DNA from: Topomyia yanbarensis
Taxonomy: Eukaryota; Arthropoda; Insecta; Diptera; Culicidae
DNA length: 64,000 nt
Direction: 5' to 3'
NCBI RefSeq assembly: GCF_030247195.1
Contig: NC_080671.1
Span: 211,390,361 to 211,454,360 of the forward strand
The position numbers were made by a program, and so were the translations under genes. Shown in pieces: positions 1 to 11,651 of the stretch. How positions within the stretch are numbered: the first letter of the stretch is position 1; each line of letters starts with the position of its first letter. The notes beneath the pieces are model-generated. The model ran no database searches. It was not told the origin of the DNA and saw only the letters and a list, made by a program, of their open reading frames with translations.

Positions 1-18
1 ATTTACAATACAGATTTT

Positions 19-3000
19 TCAAATTTGTTTATACAGATTTGTTTCCTTGAGGAAGTTTAGCAATTTCTCTTCGTTGTCTCTGTTGTTGCATAAAGTCACT
101 CGTAGACTCGTCGATTCGATATCGTTCTTCTTCCTGGCTTCGTCGTACCTCCTACAGTGGAGGATCACATGACGGACGTCAGTAGTTACCCCGCAGCTGT
201 CGCAAACCGGTGGGGATTCTTTTTTCAGCAGGAATTCGTGCGTCAATCGGGTGTGCCCTATTCGCAATCGCGTTAGCACTCGTAGGTCGGCCGTATTCTC
301 GCGGTCAGTCCACTTTGTTGTGTTGAATTTTACTTCGCGTAGTTTCACCTCGGTGGACGCTGACCACCGCTGGTACCATCGATTTCGGATAGTTGTTTTG
401 ATTTGACTAACGGCATCTGCTCCGGGAACGGATATATCCAATGGGGGAACGCCCCTGGCTTCTCCTGCAAGTCGGTCTGCTTCTTCGTTACCGCGGATGC
501 CAGTGTGACCTGGGATCCAGCAAAGATTGATTGGACGGTTCCGAAGCATGTTTTCAATCTGTTGGATCCACGGGTGCTGGGATGTGCCGGCTTCAATTGC
601 TGATAAACAGCTAGCCGAATCTGACATGATCAGCAAATCGCTAGACGTGTGGTATGCTGTTAGCGCTGTTTTTATTGCAAATGCCTGGGCTGAGAAGACG
701 CTGCATTGCTGTGGAAGACCTAGCGACTGTTGATCGGCTGAAACGTTCTGTCAGTAGCTCCTGGACGACTGGACGGACAGTATCCGAAGGATCTCCGGCT
801 TTTACGCGTTTCTTGATGTCCCACACGATCTGGGGTCTGGCTTCGTACCACTTTCGAGTAGTTAGCCGCGTGCGGGAGCAGATATTTGGAAGAGGCGTTC
901 CAACTATCTCCATCAAACGACTGGAAGCTATATGTACCAAGGGAAGAGCAGCATTATCCCCACTATTCTCTAACATACGGATAGCCAATCGTGCGATGGT
1001 TTGGAGGACAAGCAGATCGAACGGCAAAGTACCTGCTTCAGCCATAATGGCTAGAATTGGACTCGTGACGTATGCACCAGATGCAAACCTTACCATCCTG
1101 TTGTATGTAGGTGCGAGTGTTTGGACGACGGCATCTCCTCCGCTGCTTACGAGCCCCATGCCATATAGTAATCGAGAGGTGACAATTGCTGACCCGATTT
1201 GAAGTAAAGAAGCGCGTTGACCACGGGGTAGCTTGGCACCGATCATCTTCAAGATACGCAGCCTGGATTCACACGTCTTCTTCGTCATTTTACAATGCGC
1301 TTTAAAGTTGAGTGATCGATCGAGATTGACACCGAGCGTTCTCAGCAGCGTTTGTGTCGGAACGGCTACACCATCTACCTTTATCGCCTGTATGGGTTCA
1401 CGGCGCACGTTAGGGCTGCAATAGAAGATGCTGGATTTCGTTGCAGATATCGTAAATCCAACACTTCTCGACCATTTATCGACGGCTTTTACTGCGGCCT
1501 GAAGTTTTCGGAGGAGCGACTGGTCTTTCTTCCCCCACACAAGAAGTAGAATATCATCGGCGTACAGCAACACTTGTACGGAGTTCGGAACCACGCGGAA
1601 GATGGGTTGGATAGCCACGAGAAATAGTGTAACAGAGAGCACTGAGCCCTGCGGCACACCGTTTTCCAGCGGATGTGCTGGCGACAAATGCCCCTCTACG
1701 TTGACCTGGAACGTTCTCTCTGCCAGAAAGCTGTTGACAATGTTTATCATCCTTCCGCGTATTTGCCATTTCTGCAGTGTTCGTAGGATGCCATATCTCC
1801 AAGTGGTGTCGTACGCCTTGGCCAAGTCTAGCGACGCTATCAGACAGTGCTCGTCACGGTCGGGTAATGACTTCTCCAGCTCCGCAAAGTATGTGTCAGT
1901 ACCCCGACCAGATCTGAAGGCATGTTGTCGTTTGTCGAGACGCCCGTTCGACTCTAGTTCGGTGGTTAACCGTCGGTTGACAATTCGCTCGAACACCTTC
2001 GCCATGCAACTAGTTAACGTGATTGGACGGAATGCAGCTGGACCCGCGTCATCCGAGCTTGGCTTTGGAATTGGAACGATGATTCCGGTTCGCCAACAGG
2101 GTGGGAATACGCCACTGCGCCATATTCTGTTGAAAAGTTCCAACATGGCAGTTTTCACAGACAATGGCAGTCGCTGAAGCATTGGATAGCCGATGCAGTC
2201 CGGTCCTGAAGAGCCACTTCTTCCTCTGTCGAGTGCCCACAGCAATTCATTCAGGGTGAAGTCCGAATTGTAGATATCATCGCTATCTGGCGAGAAGTTT
2301 ATGCGGTTTCGTTCGGCCTTTTCTTTCTCCCTCTGGAACAACGACGAATAGCTGGAGGTTGCGGATCTTTCGCTGTAGTGTTGCGCCAGTTCTTCAGCTA
2401 TTTCTTCTGGCTTATCCGTGTAACCATTGGACCGCTTGATGACAGTTGGGCGGTGTTGGCGTTTCCCTCTCAACGTGTTCACTGTCTGCCACATCTCCGA
2501 CGTAGTTGAACTTGGAGATATCTTCGCGACGAAGTCTTCCCATGATTTTTCCTTGGCGTCATGGATAGACTTTCTTGCTGCTGCCCGTGATTCCTGGAAG
2601 CTTTTCAGTGCATCCACTTTTCGTGGGTCCTCTGCTGGTATACGCTTCAGTGCTCTAAGTGCTTTTCTCCGATTTTTGATAGCTGCTTTCACCTCCGGAC
2701 ACCACCACGGAACCGCTTTGGGACCGACTCTGCCGGTAGTGCGAGGTATCGCGGTGTTTGCTGCTCTAATCAACCGGTCAACGAAACAGTCGATTGATAT
2801 TTCGACGCCCGGTCGAATAGCGTTGGCGGTCAATCGCTCGTAGGTTGTCCAATCTGCTTGGTCGTAAATCCATTTCTGTCTTTTCGTTGGGATAGTCGAC
2901 AGTCCGGGAATGGAAACGAGAATGGGAAAGTGATCACTGCTGTGGGTGTCCGGAAGTGTTCGCCAAACAAATTTCGAAGCCACCGATTCGGAGCAGATCG

Positions 3001-4653
3001 AGAGGTCAATAGCCGAAGTGATACCGGTAGCTGGGTCAATCCGAGTGTGCGAGCCGTCGTTGAGGATGAGTAATCGTTCCGATAGCGTTTTTTCGGCGAT
3101 GAAGTGGCCTAGTGCGGTAGATTTCGTAGAACCCCAGCAAATATGGTGCGCGTTAAAATCACCTAGTACCAGCACTGGACGTGGAAGCTTTTCGAGGAAG
3201 TCACCCAGCTGTTCTTGGCACTGTTGAGTATTGGGAGGGACGTAGATCGACACCACCGTCATTTGCTGTGGCAGTTGGATCCGAACTGCGATAGCTTGTA
3301 TACTGTCGTCGATATCAATTTGTTCGAATGGAACACCATCCCGAATGGCAAGGCCTACTCCTTGTTGCCAGTATCGACAACTCCCAGTTTTCAGCAAAAG
3401 AGTGTAGTTGTTGCCGATCAAATCTGCTGCGACTACTCGGTTGTCAACTTTTGTTTCCTGAAGCGCTATCAGGCTCGGTCCGTACTCGCAGATCAGCTGT
3501 TTAAGCTCGCTGATGTTGGTTCGCAGGCCCCGAATGTTCCATTGAAGGGCGAAGCATCTGCTGTCTCGATTGGCGAAAGTCGCTGACGAAGACGATGTTG
3601 ATGGCGAAGGTGATTGCCTGCGGGTTCTCGTCGGTGTGCTTCGTTGGTACTGGGACGTGGTTGCGCTGATTTCAACCGGGATATCGGTGCTCTGATGCTT
3701 CTGCTGTTGTTGCGGTGTATCTTCGCCGGCGGAAAGCCAGGAGGAGAATTGCGAGGACTGTATATCTGGGAAGTAGGGACAGTCCTCTTCCCCCCGGTCA
3801 ATCCCTTCATGATGAAGTGGGGAAGCTACTTTCTTCTCTTCTTCCCCAAACCGGTTACTCGTTCGATGCGTGCTGGTCATATCTGTAACGGGATAAACCG
3901 CAACAGAATCCGTTCGTGAGCGAGGTGGAATAGGACTGACCTGTGGGACGTCTAGCCCCACAGTGCCAGCCGCTGTCGAAACTACTACACGATTACTTCC
4001 AGAATTGCCGACAGCGACCGGCACTGGGGAAAGACTTTGTGTAGTTTTCGTTGTCTGCTTCGACGCTACTGTTGTGGTGACAGCTGTTCCATCTCGAACG
4101 GATATCTCGATGGACCTTCTCCGGGCGACAGCGAGTGGTGATGTGGAAGGAGCGTGTCGTCGATGTTGTCAGTCAAACCTGGAAGAACATCAGAACAAGC
4201 AGTACCTGCAAGGGGATTGACAACTTCGGAACTGACCTGAGGAAGGTCCAGCCCCACAGTGCCAACCGCTGTCGTACAAACTACACTATTATGCTCACGA
4301 AAACCGACTGCGGTCGGCACTGGGGATAGACTTTGTGTAGTTTTGTTGATCTCCCTTTGTTCGTCGATTGGGATTTTTTTGTTGGCTGGTTCGCATGTTG
4401 TAGTGGTGAAATCGATGTTCCTATCGGCCACAGAGGTGAATTCACTATCAACGGGTTGGGGTATGACGGCCCGGATAGTTCCTTCATCCTGCTGTGCTTG
4501 CGTTGGAAGGAGTACTACACTTTCCTCTCTTCCAAACCGATTTATCTCGTAGTCAGTATTCGTGCGTGGGTTGTCGTTGGTATCCAAACGTTGATGAAAA
4601 TGAGAATTATCGAAGAGGCTGGCTAGGAGGCGTCTCGGTAATCTCAATTTCAT
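19..4653 (-). pseudogene. ORF2 (endonuclease-RT-RNase H) of element A, two frameshifts
   Basis: Polyprotein for target cleavage and reverse transcription. The start is the ATG at 4653 (MKLRLPRRLL), inside the ORF1 end. Two lesions are visible against sister copies. One base of an A run is missing near 4097 (two A where others have three), which breaks the N-terminal extension. A 71-nt deletion at 734/735, between short TGAT repeats, removes the RNase H YTDGS motif with its first catalytic Asp. Between them a 1127-codon frame keeps the endonuclease (LQETK, DFNAHH, SDHFPI) and the RT with YADD. The last 205 codons, with the C-terminal CCHC motif, lie in another frame. Not able to make a full protein. 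Confidence 0.93.
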
Positions 4654-5616
4654 CGTCTGAATATTCCATCGTTTCGTTGGTGGTAGTGGTAGCGGTTCTT
4701 TTTGGTGGCGGGCTAAAGTTATCCGGTGAGGTTGTCGTTGGTTTGCTGGACTGGGTGTGTTGCTTCTGCGATCTTCCTCGTTTCGAATCCGTATTTATCG
4801 CTGGTGAGTTGTTCCTGGATCTCGTTACGGGCCCGATTGCCTGGTTCATTTGCTTCTGTTCTTTGCTGTGCTGTGGTTTTTCTTGGCTGGCGGACTGTTG
4901 TTTCATCTGATGGATGTACGCCAACATTTGTTCGATTTTTTTGTCTTTTCGTTTGGTCTCCGTCAGAAGTTTTGCGATCGTTTCGTCCTTCTTCTTCATT
5001 GCCAGTTCCAACTCTTTCAGCTTGCTAAGGATCTCATTCGGTTGTGCTGTGGCCTGAGCATAGCTGCCTTTACTTAGATGTTCCGCTCGTTTGCGTGCTT
5101 CCGGGAATGTTACATTGTCGCGGATTTTTATTTTTATGACCTCCATTTCTTTTTTATAAACAGGACATTCGCGGCTTGTTGGTTGGTGATCGCCTTCACA
5201 ATTCCGACAGTACGCAGTTTCTTTACATTTTTCTTCACCGTGTTGTTCTTTCGAGCAATTAAAGCATCGCTGAGGACCAGGACATCGAACGCGTGTATGG
5301 CCGTAGTTGAAGCATCCGTAGCAAAGCATCGGGTTCGGGAAGTATGGGCGAGTAGGAACGTGAAGCAAACCGATCTTTATGTATTCCGGGTATGTGGTTT
5401 TACAGAAGGTCAAGATTAGCGCTGGCGTATTCACTCTCTTCTCAGCTTCCTTTCTTGTAATTCGCTGTACACGAATCACTCCCTGGCTTATGATTTCCTG
5501 TAAAACATCCTTCTCTTCCATATGAATCAGATCGTAGCAGGAAATTACGCATCTGCTTACGTTCAGATTCGGATGGGCTTCAACCACTACTTCAGTGCCG
5601 TCAATGAGCTGGTTCA
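4607..5616 (-). pseudogene. ORF1 (gag-like nucleic-acid binding protein) of element A, N-terminus missing
   Basis: Encodes the C-terminal three quarters of ORF1p, which in this class of LINE packages the element RNA. It starts inside the protein, about 90 residues after the normal ATG, because the element is cut at 5616; no genuine start codon remains. Visible parts are the pre-knuckle domain, three CCHC knuckles (CX2CX4HX4C twice, then CX2CX3HX6C) of the type with CFNCSKEQHGEEKC in the second knuckle, a Lys/Glu-rich coiled coil, and a basic tail containing VTRSRNN and SKRGR. It ends with TETPPSQPLR and its stop lies 47 nt inside ORF2. Apart from the truncation the frame is open. Confidence 0.88.
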
Positions 5617-5642
5617 ATAATTGTTGTTGTTGTTGTTGTTTA
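5617..5642. repeat. A/B junction: AATAAT plus (TTG)6 tail of element B
   Basis: Element A stops in ORF1 at about 5616. AATAAT overlaps the joint (616-621) and is followed by six TTG units, the 3' tail of B, then the conserved 3' end of B. No target-site duplication can be seen. Confidence 0.85.
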
Positions 5643-5646
5643 TTAA

Positions 5647-5682
5647 CGACACTTTACACCAAGGAAGGGTGCATTCGTGTCG
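5647..5682 (-). promoter_or_regulatory. 3'-terminal hairpin of element B
   Basis: On the element strand a two-tier stem: CGACAC pairs with GTGTCG, and inside it CACC pairs with GGTG around the 7-nt loop CTTCCTT. It is followed by TTAATAAA and the (CAA)n tail. Likely the site the reverse transcriptase recognises on its RNA, as 3' stem-loops are for several LINEs. AATAAA may serve as a polyadenylation signal. Confidence 0.75.
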
Positions 5683-5753
5683 GAAGAAAATATTTTACCT
5701 GTTAATTTTACAATGCAGTTTTCAGTTATGCAGTTACAAATCAAAATATACAT

Positions 5754-8700
5754 TTATAGCAATTTAAATAGGTTAGTTTCCTTAAGGAATTTAAATATAC
5801 TCTCCTCATTTTTCCTGTCGTTGCGCAGAGCCGCTCGCAGACTAGTCGACTCGATGTCGTGCTTCCTTCTAACGTCGTCGTACTTTCTGCAGTGGAGGAT
5901 CACATGGCGGACATCTACAACGATCCCACAGCAGTCGCACACTGGTGGTGAAGTTTTCTTTAGCAGAAAGTCGTGTGTTAGCCGGGTATGCCCTATTCGA
6001 AGCCGGGTAAGAACTCGCTGTTCGGCCGAATTCTCGCGGTCAGTCCACTTCACTGTGTCGAATTTAACTTCGCGAAGTTTTACTTCAGTGGATGCTAACC
6101 ACCGACGGTACCATTGGTTTCGAATAGCTGTTTTTATGTGCTTGACGGCGTCTGCCCCCGGAACAGATATAGCGAATGGAGCAATGTTCCTCGCTTCTCC
6201 AGCGAGTCTGTCTGCCTCCTCGTTGCCACGGATGCCAGCGTGACCTGGAATCCAGCAAAGTTTGATTGAACGATTTCGTAACAGGTTTTCAATTTCCTGG
6301 ATCCACGGGTGCTGGGATGTGCCGGCTTCGATTGCCGATAAACAGCTAGCCGAATCGGACATTATTACTATGTCGCTGACCGTGTTGAATGTTGTTAGCG
6401 CTGTTTTTATTGCGAATGCCTCTGCCGAGAAGACACTGCATTGCTGTGGAAGACCAAGTGACTGTTGGAAGTGTTCTCCAAATACTCCGGCGCCTACTGC
6501 GGTATCGTCTTTTGAGCCATCAGTGTAGACGATTGTTGAACGGCTGAGATGGTTTGTCAGGAGCTCTTGAACAACTGGACGAACAATTCCCGAGGGGTCT
6601 CCAGCTTTTACGCGCTTCTTAATTTCCCAAAGGATCTGGGGCGTGCGATCGTACCACTTTCGATCAGTTAGTCGCGTTCGGGTGTAGATGTTTGGGAGAG
6701 GAGTTTCGACTATATCTGTCAAATTTTCGGAAACTCGGCAAACCAGGGGGAGGTCAGCATTCTCTCTACTGTTTCCCAATATTCTGATGGCTAATTGGGC
6801 TACAGTTTGGAGAATCAGAAGATCTAACGGTAAAGTACCTGCTTCAGCCATAATGGCTATGATCGGACTGGTGACGTATGCTCCAGATGCATATCTGATC
6901 ATCTTGTTGTATGCGGGTGCCAGGGTTTTGATGACAGCATCTCCACCCCTACTAACGAGTCCTATGCCATACAACAGTCGCGAAGTAATAATTGCGGATC
7001 CAATTTGCAGTAAAGATGAGCGTTGACCACGGGGAAGTTTGGCACCGATCATCTTCAGGATGCGCAGCCTAGATTCGCATGCCTTCTTCGTCAATTTGCA
7101 GTGCGCTACGAAGTTGAGTGATCGATCGAGGGTAACGCCGAGAATTTTCAGGCGTGTTTCTGTCGGTATAGCCACTCGATCTATCGTGATTGCTTGACTG
7201 GGTGCACGTCGGGCATTAGGGCTACAATAGAAGATGCTGGATTTCGTTGCAGATATCGTAAATCCAACACTTCTTGCCCATTTATGGACGGCTTTTACTG
7301 CTGACTGAAGCTTTCGATAAAGCGGCTGGTCTTTCTTCCCCCAAACTACGAGTAGGATGTCGTCGGCGTACAACAAGATCTTCACAGTGTTCGGAACCAC
7401 GCGAAAGATGGGTTGAATGCCCACGAGAAACAGCGTAACCGAGAGCACTGAGCCTTGTGGCACACCGTTTTCCAGCGGATGCGCGGGCGATAAGTAACCC
7501 TCTACATTAACCTGGAACGATCTTTCTGTCAGGAAGCTGTTCAACACGTTGATCATTCTACCGCGTATCTGCCATTTCTGTAGTGTTCGTAGTATGCCAT
7601 ACCTCCACGTAGTATCGTAAGCCTTGGACAAGTCAAGCGACGCTATCAGACAGTGCTCGTCACGGTCGGGTAATGACCTCTCCAACTCCGCAAAATATGT
7701 GTCAGTGCCCCGACCGGACCTGAAGGCATGTTGTCGTTTGTCGAGACGCCCGTTCGCCTCTAGTTCAGTGGTCAGCCGTCGGTTGACTATTCGTTCGAAA
7801 ACCTTCGCCATACAGCTCGTTAGGGTGGTTGGACGGAAAGCAGCTGGACCCGCGTCATTCGAGTTTGGCTTTGGAATTGGTACGATGATTCCAGTTCGCC
7901 AACAGGGTGGAAACACGCCACTACGCCATATTCCATTGAATAGTTCCAACATGGCAGTTTTCACCGACAACGGCAGTCGCTGAAGCATTGGATAACCGAT
8001 GCAGTCCGGGCCTGAAGAGCCACTTCGTCCTCTATCGAGTGCCCACAGCAGCTCGTTCAGAGTGAAGTCTGTGTTGTAAGTATCGTCGGTATCTGGCGAG
8101 AAATTCACGCGGTTTCGTTCGGCCTTTTCCTTCTCTCTTTGGAACAATGGCGAGTAGCTGGAGGTGGCGGATCGTTCGCTGTAATGTTGTGCCAGTTCTT
8201 CAGCTACTTCTTCAGCCTTATCCGTGTAGCCGCTGGATCGCTTGATGACAGTTGGTCGATGCTGACGTTTCCCTCTCAACCTGTTCACTGTCTGCCACAT
8301 CTCCGTCGCACTGGAACATGGGGATATCTTCGCGACGAATTCCTCCCACGATCGCTGTTTGGCATCATGGATCGACTTTCTTGCAGCTGCACGCGCCTCT
8401 TGGAAGTGTTTAAGTGCATCAGCTTTCCGTGGGTCTTCTGCTTGAATACGCCTTAGTGCTCTCAGTGTTTTTCTTCTCGTTTTGATGGCCGCTTTAACCT
8501 CCGGACACCACCACGGAACCGATTTGGGACCGACTCTGCCGGTTGTGCGGGGTATCGCAGTGTTTGCTGCTTTAATCAAACGGTCAACGAAACAGTCAAT
8601 TGATATTTCGGCACCCGGTCGAATAGCGCTGGCGGTTAGACGTTCGTAAGTTGTCCAATCCGCTTGGTCGTAAATCCATTTCTGTCTTTTCGTTGGAGTA

Positions 8701-10420
8701 TGTGACAGTCCGGGAGTGGAAACGAGAATTGGAAAATGGTCACTATTATGGGTGTCCGGGAGAGTTCGCCAAATAAATTTCGAGGCTACAGTTTCAGAAC
8801 AGATCGAGAGGTCAATAGCTGAAGTGACACCGGTAGCTGGATCAATCCGGGTATGCGATCCGTCGTTGAGAATGACTAGTCTTTCCGATAATGTTTTCTC
8901 GGCGATAAAGTAGCCTAGTGCAGTAGATTTATTGGAACCCCAGCAGATATGGTGCGCGTTGAAGTCGCCCAGTACAAGTACCGGACGTGGGAGCTGCTCA
9001 AAGAATTCTCCCAGCTGCTCTTGACATTGTTGAGTACTGGGAGGGACGTAGATCGACACCACCGTCATTTGATGTGGCAGTTGTATCCGAACAGCGATTG
9101 CTTGAATATTGCCACCGACCTCAAGTCCCTCGAAGGGTACACCATCCCGAATGGCGAGCCCTACCCCTTGTTGCCAGTATCGGCGACTCCCAGTCTCAAG
9201 TAGTAGAGTGTAGTTGTTACCGACGAAATCTGCTGAGATCACTCGGTTGTCCAGCTTTGTTTCTTGTAACGCTATCAAGCTCGGTTCGTATTGGGCGATC
9301 AGCTGCTTAAGGTCACTGATATTGGAGCGCAGACCCCGAATGTTCCACTGCAGTGCGAAACTTTTGCTATTACGAGTGGTGATTGTCGCTGACGAAGACG
9401 ATGTTGATGGCGAACGTCTACGAGATCGTATTGGCTCGCCGATAGGGTTCCTCGACGTGGTTGGTAGATCGGTGTTCTGGAGCTGCTGTTGTGATGTGCC
9501 TTCACCGGCGGAAAGCCAGGAGGAGAATTGCGAGGACTGTATATCCGGGAGGTAGGGACAGTCCTCTTCCCCCCGTGATGAAGTGGGGAAGCTACTTTCT
9601 TCTCTTCTTCCCCAAACCGGTTATTCGTTCGATGCGTGCTGATCACATCTGTAACGGGATAAACCGCAACAGAATCCGTTCGTGAGCGAGGTGGAATAGG
9701 ACTGACCTGTGGGACGTCTAGCCCCACAGTGCCAGCCGCTGTCGAAACTACTACACGATTACTTCCAGAACTGCCGACAGCGACCGGCACTGGGGAAAGA
9801 CTTTGTGTAGTTTTCGTTGTCTGCTTCGACGCTACTGTTGTGGTGACAGCTGTTCCATCTCGAAACGGATATCTCGATGGACCTTCTCCGGGCGTCAGCG
9901 AGTGGTGATGTGGAAGGAGCGTGTCGTCGATGTTGTCAGTCAAACCTGGAAGAACATCAGAACAAGCAGTACCTGCAAGGGGATTGACAATTTCGGAACT
10001 GACCTGAGGAAGGTCCAGCCCCACAGTGCCAACCGCTGTCGTACAAACTACACTATTATGCTCACGAACACCGACTGCGGTCGGCACTGGGGATAGACTT
10101 TGTGTAGTTCTGCTGATCTCCTTCTGTTTGTCGATCGTGGGTTTTTGGTCTGCTGGTTTACAAGTTGTAGTGGTGAAATTGGTGTTCCTATCGGCCACAG
10201 AGGTGAATTCACTATCAACGGGTTGGGGTATGACGGCCCGGATAGTTCCTTCATCCTGCTGTGCTTGCGTTGGAAGGAGTACTACACTTTCCTCTCTTCC
10301 AAACCGATCTATCTCGTGGTCAGTATTCGTGCGTGGGTTGTCGTTGGTATCCAAACGTTGATGAAAATGAGAATTATCGAAGAGGCTGGCTAGGAGGCGT
10401 CTCGGTAATCTCAATTTCAT
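5754..10420 (-). pseudogene. ORF2 (endonuclease-RT-RNase H) of element B, one 13-nt deletion
   Basis: Starts at the ATG at 10420 (MKLRLPRRLL) inside ORF1. A 13-nt deletion after the C run at about 9575, flanked by CG in intact copies, shifts the frame in the N-terminal extension just before the endonuclease, so the N-terminal 373-codon frame ends in an unrelated tail at 9299. Everything after the lesion is open to the stop at 5754: endonuclease with LQETK, DFNAHHICWGS and SDHFPI, RT with YADD, RNase H with YTDGS and GNEEADRLAG, and the C-terminal VCDCCG...H...HC motif. One small event separates this copy from an open ORF2, so it is recent. Confidence 0.93.
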
Positions 10421-11651
10421 CGTCTGAATATTCCATAGTTTCGTTGGTGGTAGTGGCAGCGGTTCTTTTTGGTGGTGGGCTTAGGTTATCCGGTGAGGTT
10501 GTCGTTGGTTTGCTGAACGGGGTGTGTTGTTTCTGTGGTCTTCCTCGTTTTGAGTCCGTAGTTATCGCTGGTGAGTTGTTCCTGGATCTCGTCACAGGCC
10601 CGATTGGTTGGCTCGTTTGCTTCTGTTCTTTGTTGTGTTGTGGTTTTTCTTGGCTGGCGGACTGTTGTTTCATCTGATGGATGTACGCCAACATTTGCTC
10701 GATTTTTTCGTCTTTTCGTTTGGTCTCCGCCAGAAGTTTTGCGATCGTTTCGTCCTTCTTCTTCATTGCCAGTTCCAACTCTTTCAGCTTGCTAAGGATC
10801 TCATTCGGTTGTGCTGTGGCCTGAGCATAGCTGCCTTTACTTAGATGTTCCGCTCGTTTGCGTGCTTCCGGGAATGTTAGATTGTCGCGTACTTTTATTT
10901 TTATGACCTCCATTTCTTTTTTATAAACAGGACATTCGCGGCTAGTTGGTTGGTGATCGCCTTCACAATTCCGACAGTACGCCGTTTCTTTGCATTTATC
11001 TTCGCCGTGTTTATCTTTCGAGCAGTTAAAACATCGCTGGGGACCAGGACATCGAACGCGTGTATGGCCGTAGTTGAAGCATCCATAACAAAGCATCGGG
11101 TTCGGGAAGTATGGGCGAGTAGGAACGTGAAGCAAACCGATCTTTATGTATTCCGGGTATGTGGTCTTGCAGAAGGTCAATATTAGCGCTGGCGTATTTA
11201 CTCTATTCTCGGCTTCCTTTCGTGTAATTCGCTGTACACGAATCACTCCCTGGCTTATGATTTCCTGTAAAACATCCTTCTCTTCCATATGAATCAGATC
11301 GTAGCAGGAAATTACGCATCTGCTTACGTTCAGATTCGGATGGGCTTCAACCACTACTTCAGTGCCGTCAATGAGCTGGTTCATTTTCTGCAACTTAGCA
11401 ACTTGGGCGGGGTTCCGAACTCGAAGGGTATACCGTGTCCCTTGAGCTTCGGTATTCGCACCTTCGATTGGACCACCAGCGGCAACCTCAACCGATTTTC
11501 CAATGATAAACGGGTTTCTTGGCAAAGGTACACCGTCTTTACCTGTCAGCTGCAGAAACGTCAATTCGCCGAATTTATTCGTCGGGTCCATATACTCCGG
11601 TAATCTTCTTTTGCTTGACCCTCCCGGGTCACCGCTACTAGCGGCCGCCAT
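10374..11651 (-). CDS. ORF1, gag-like protein of element B (425 aa), intact
   Basis: Nucleic-acid binding protein that forms the element's ribonucleoprotein. Start ATG at 11651 in a good context (CAAGATGG), product MAAASSGDPGG.... Residues about 70-185 form the conserved pre-knuckle domain. Three CCHC knuckles follow: C188-C191-H196-C201, C207-C210-H215-C220 and C226-C229-H233-C240. Residues about 275-330 are a Lys/Glu-rich heptad region (KLKELELAMKKKDE) likely to be a coiled coil for multimerisation. The tail is basic with VTRSRNN and SKRGRPQKQ, then acidic (EYSDDEIEITE). Its stop lies 47 nt inside ORF2. The second knuckle is of the CFNCSKDKHGEDKC type shared with A, H and I. Confidence 0.92.
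   Translation of the reverse strand: MAAASSGDPGGSSKRRLPEYMDPTNKFGELTFLQLTGKDGVPLPRNPFIIGKSVEVAAGGPIEGANTEAQGTRYTLRVRNPAQVAKLQKMNQLIDGTEVVVEAHPNLNVSRCVISCYDLIHMEEKDVLQEIISQGVIRVQRITRKEAENRVNTPALILTFCKTTYPEYIKIGLLHVPTRPYFPNPMLCYGCFNYGHTRVRCPGPQRCFNCSKDKHGEDKCKETAYCRNCEGDHQPTSRECPVYKKEMEVIKIKVRDNLTFPEARKRAEHLSKGSYAQATAQPNEILSKLKELELAMKKKDETIAKLLAETKRKDEKIEQMLAYIHQMKQQSASQEKPQHNKEQKQTSQPIGPVTRSRNNSPAITTDSKRGRPQKQHTPFSKPTTTSPDNLSPPPKRTAATTTNETMEYSDDEIEITETPPSQPLR

Larger units (their letters stand above)
1..5616 (-). mobile_element. Element A: I-group non-LTR retrotransposon, 5'-truncated in ORF1, 3' end off the window
   Basis: Reads right to left. Holds the 3' part of ORF1 and a complete-length but broken ORF2. 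Its 3' UTR runs off the left edge; by comparison with E about 100 bp, including the tail, are missing. Homology to other copies stops after 5616, inside ORF1, where AATAAT and then the (TTG)n tail of element B begin. The missing ORF1 start and leader are not found to the right of B. The 3' UTR type matches element E. Confidence 0.93.
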
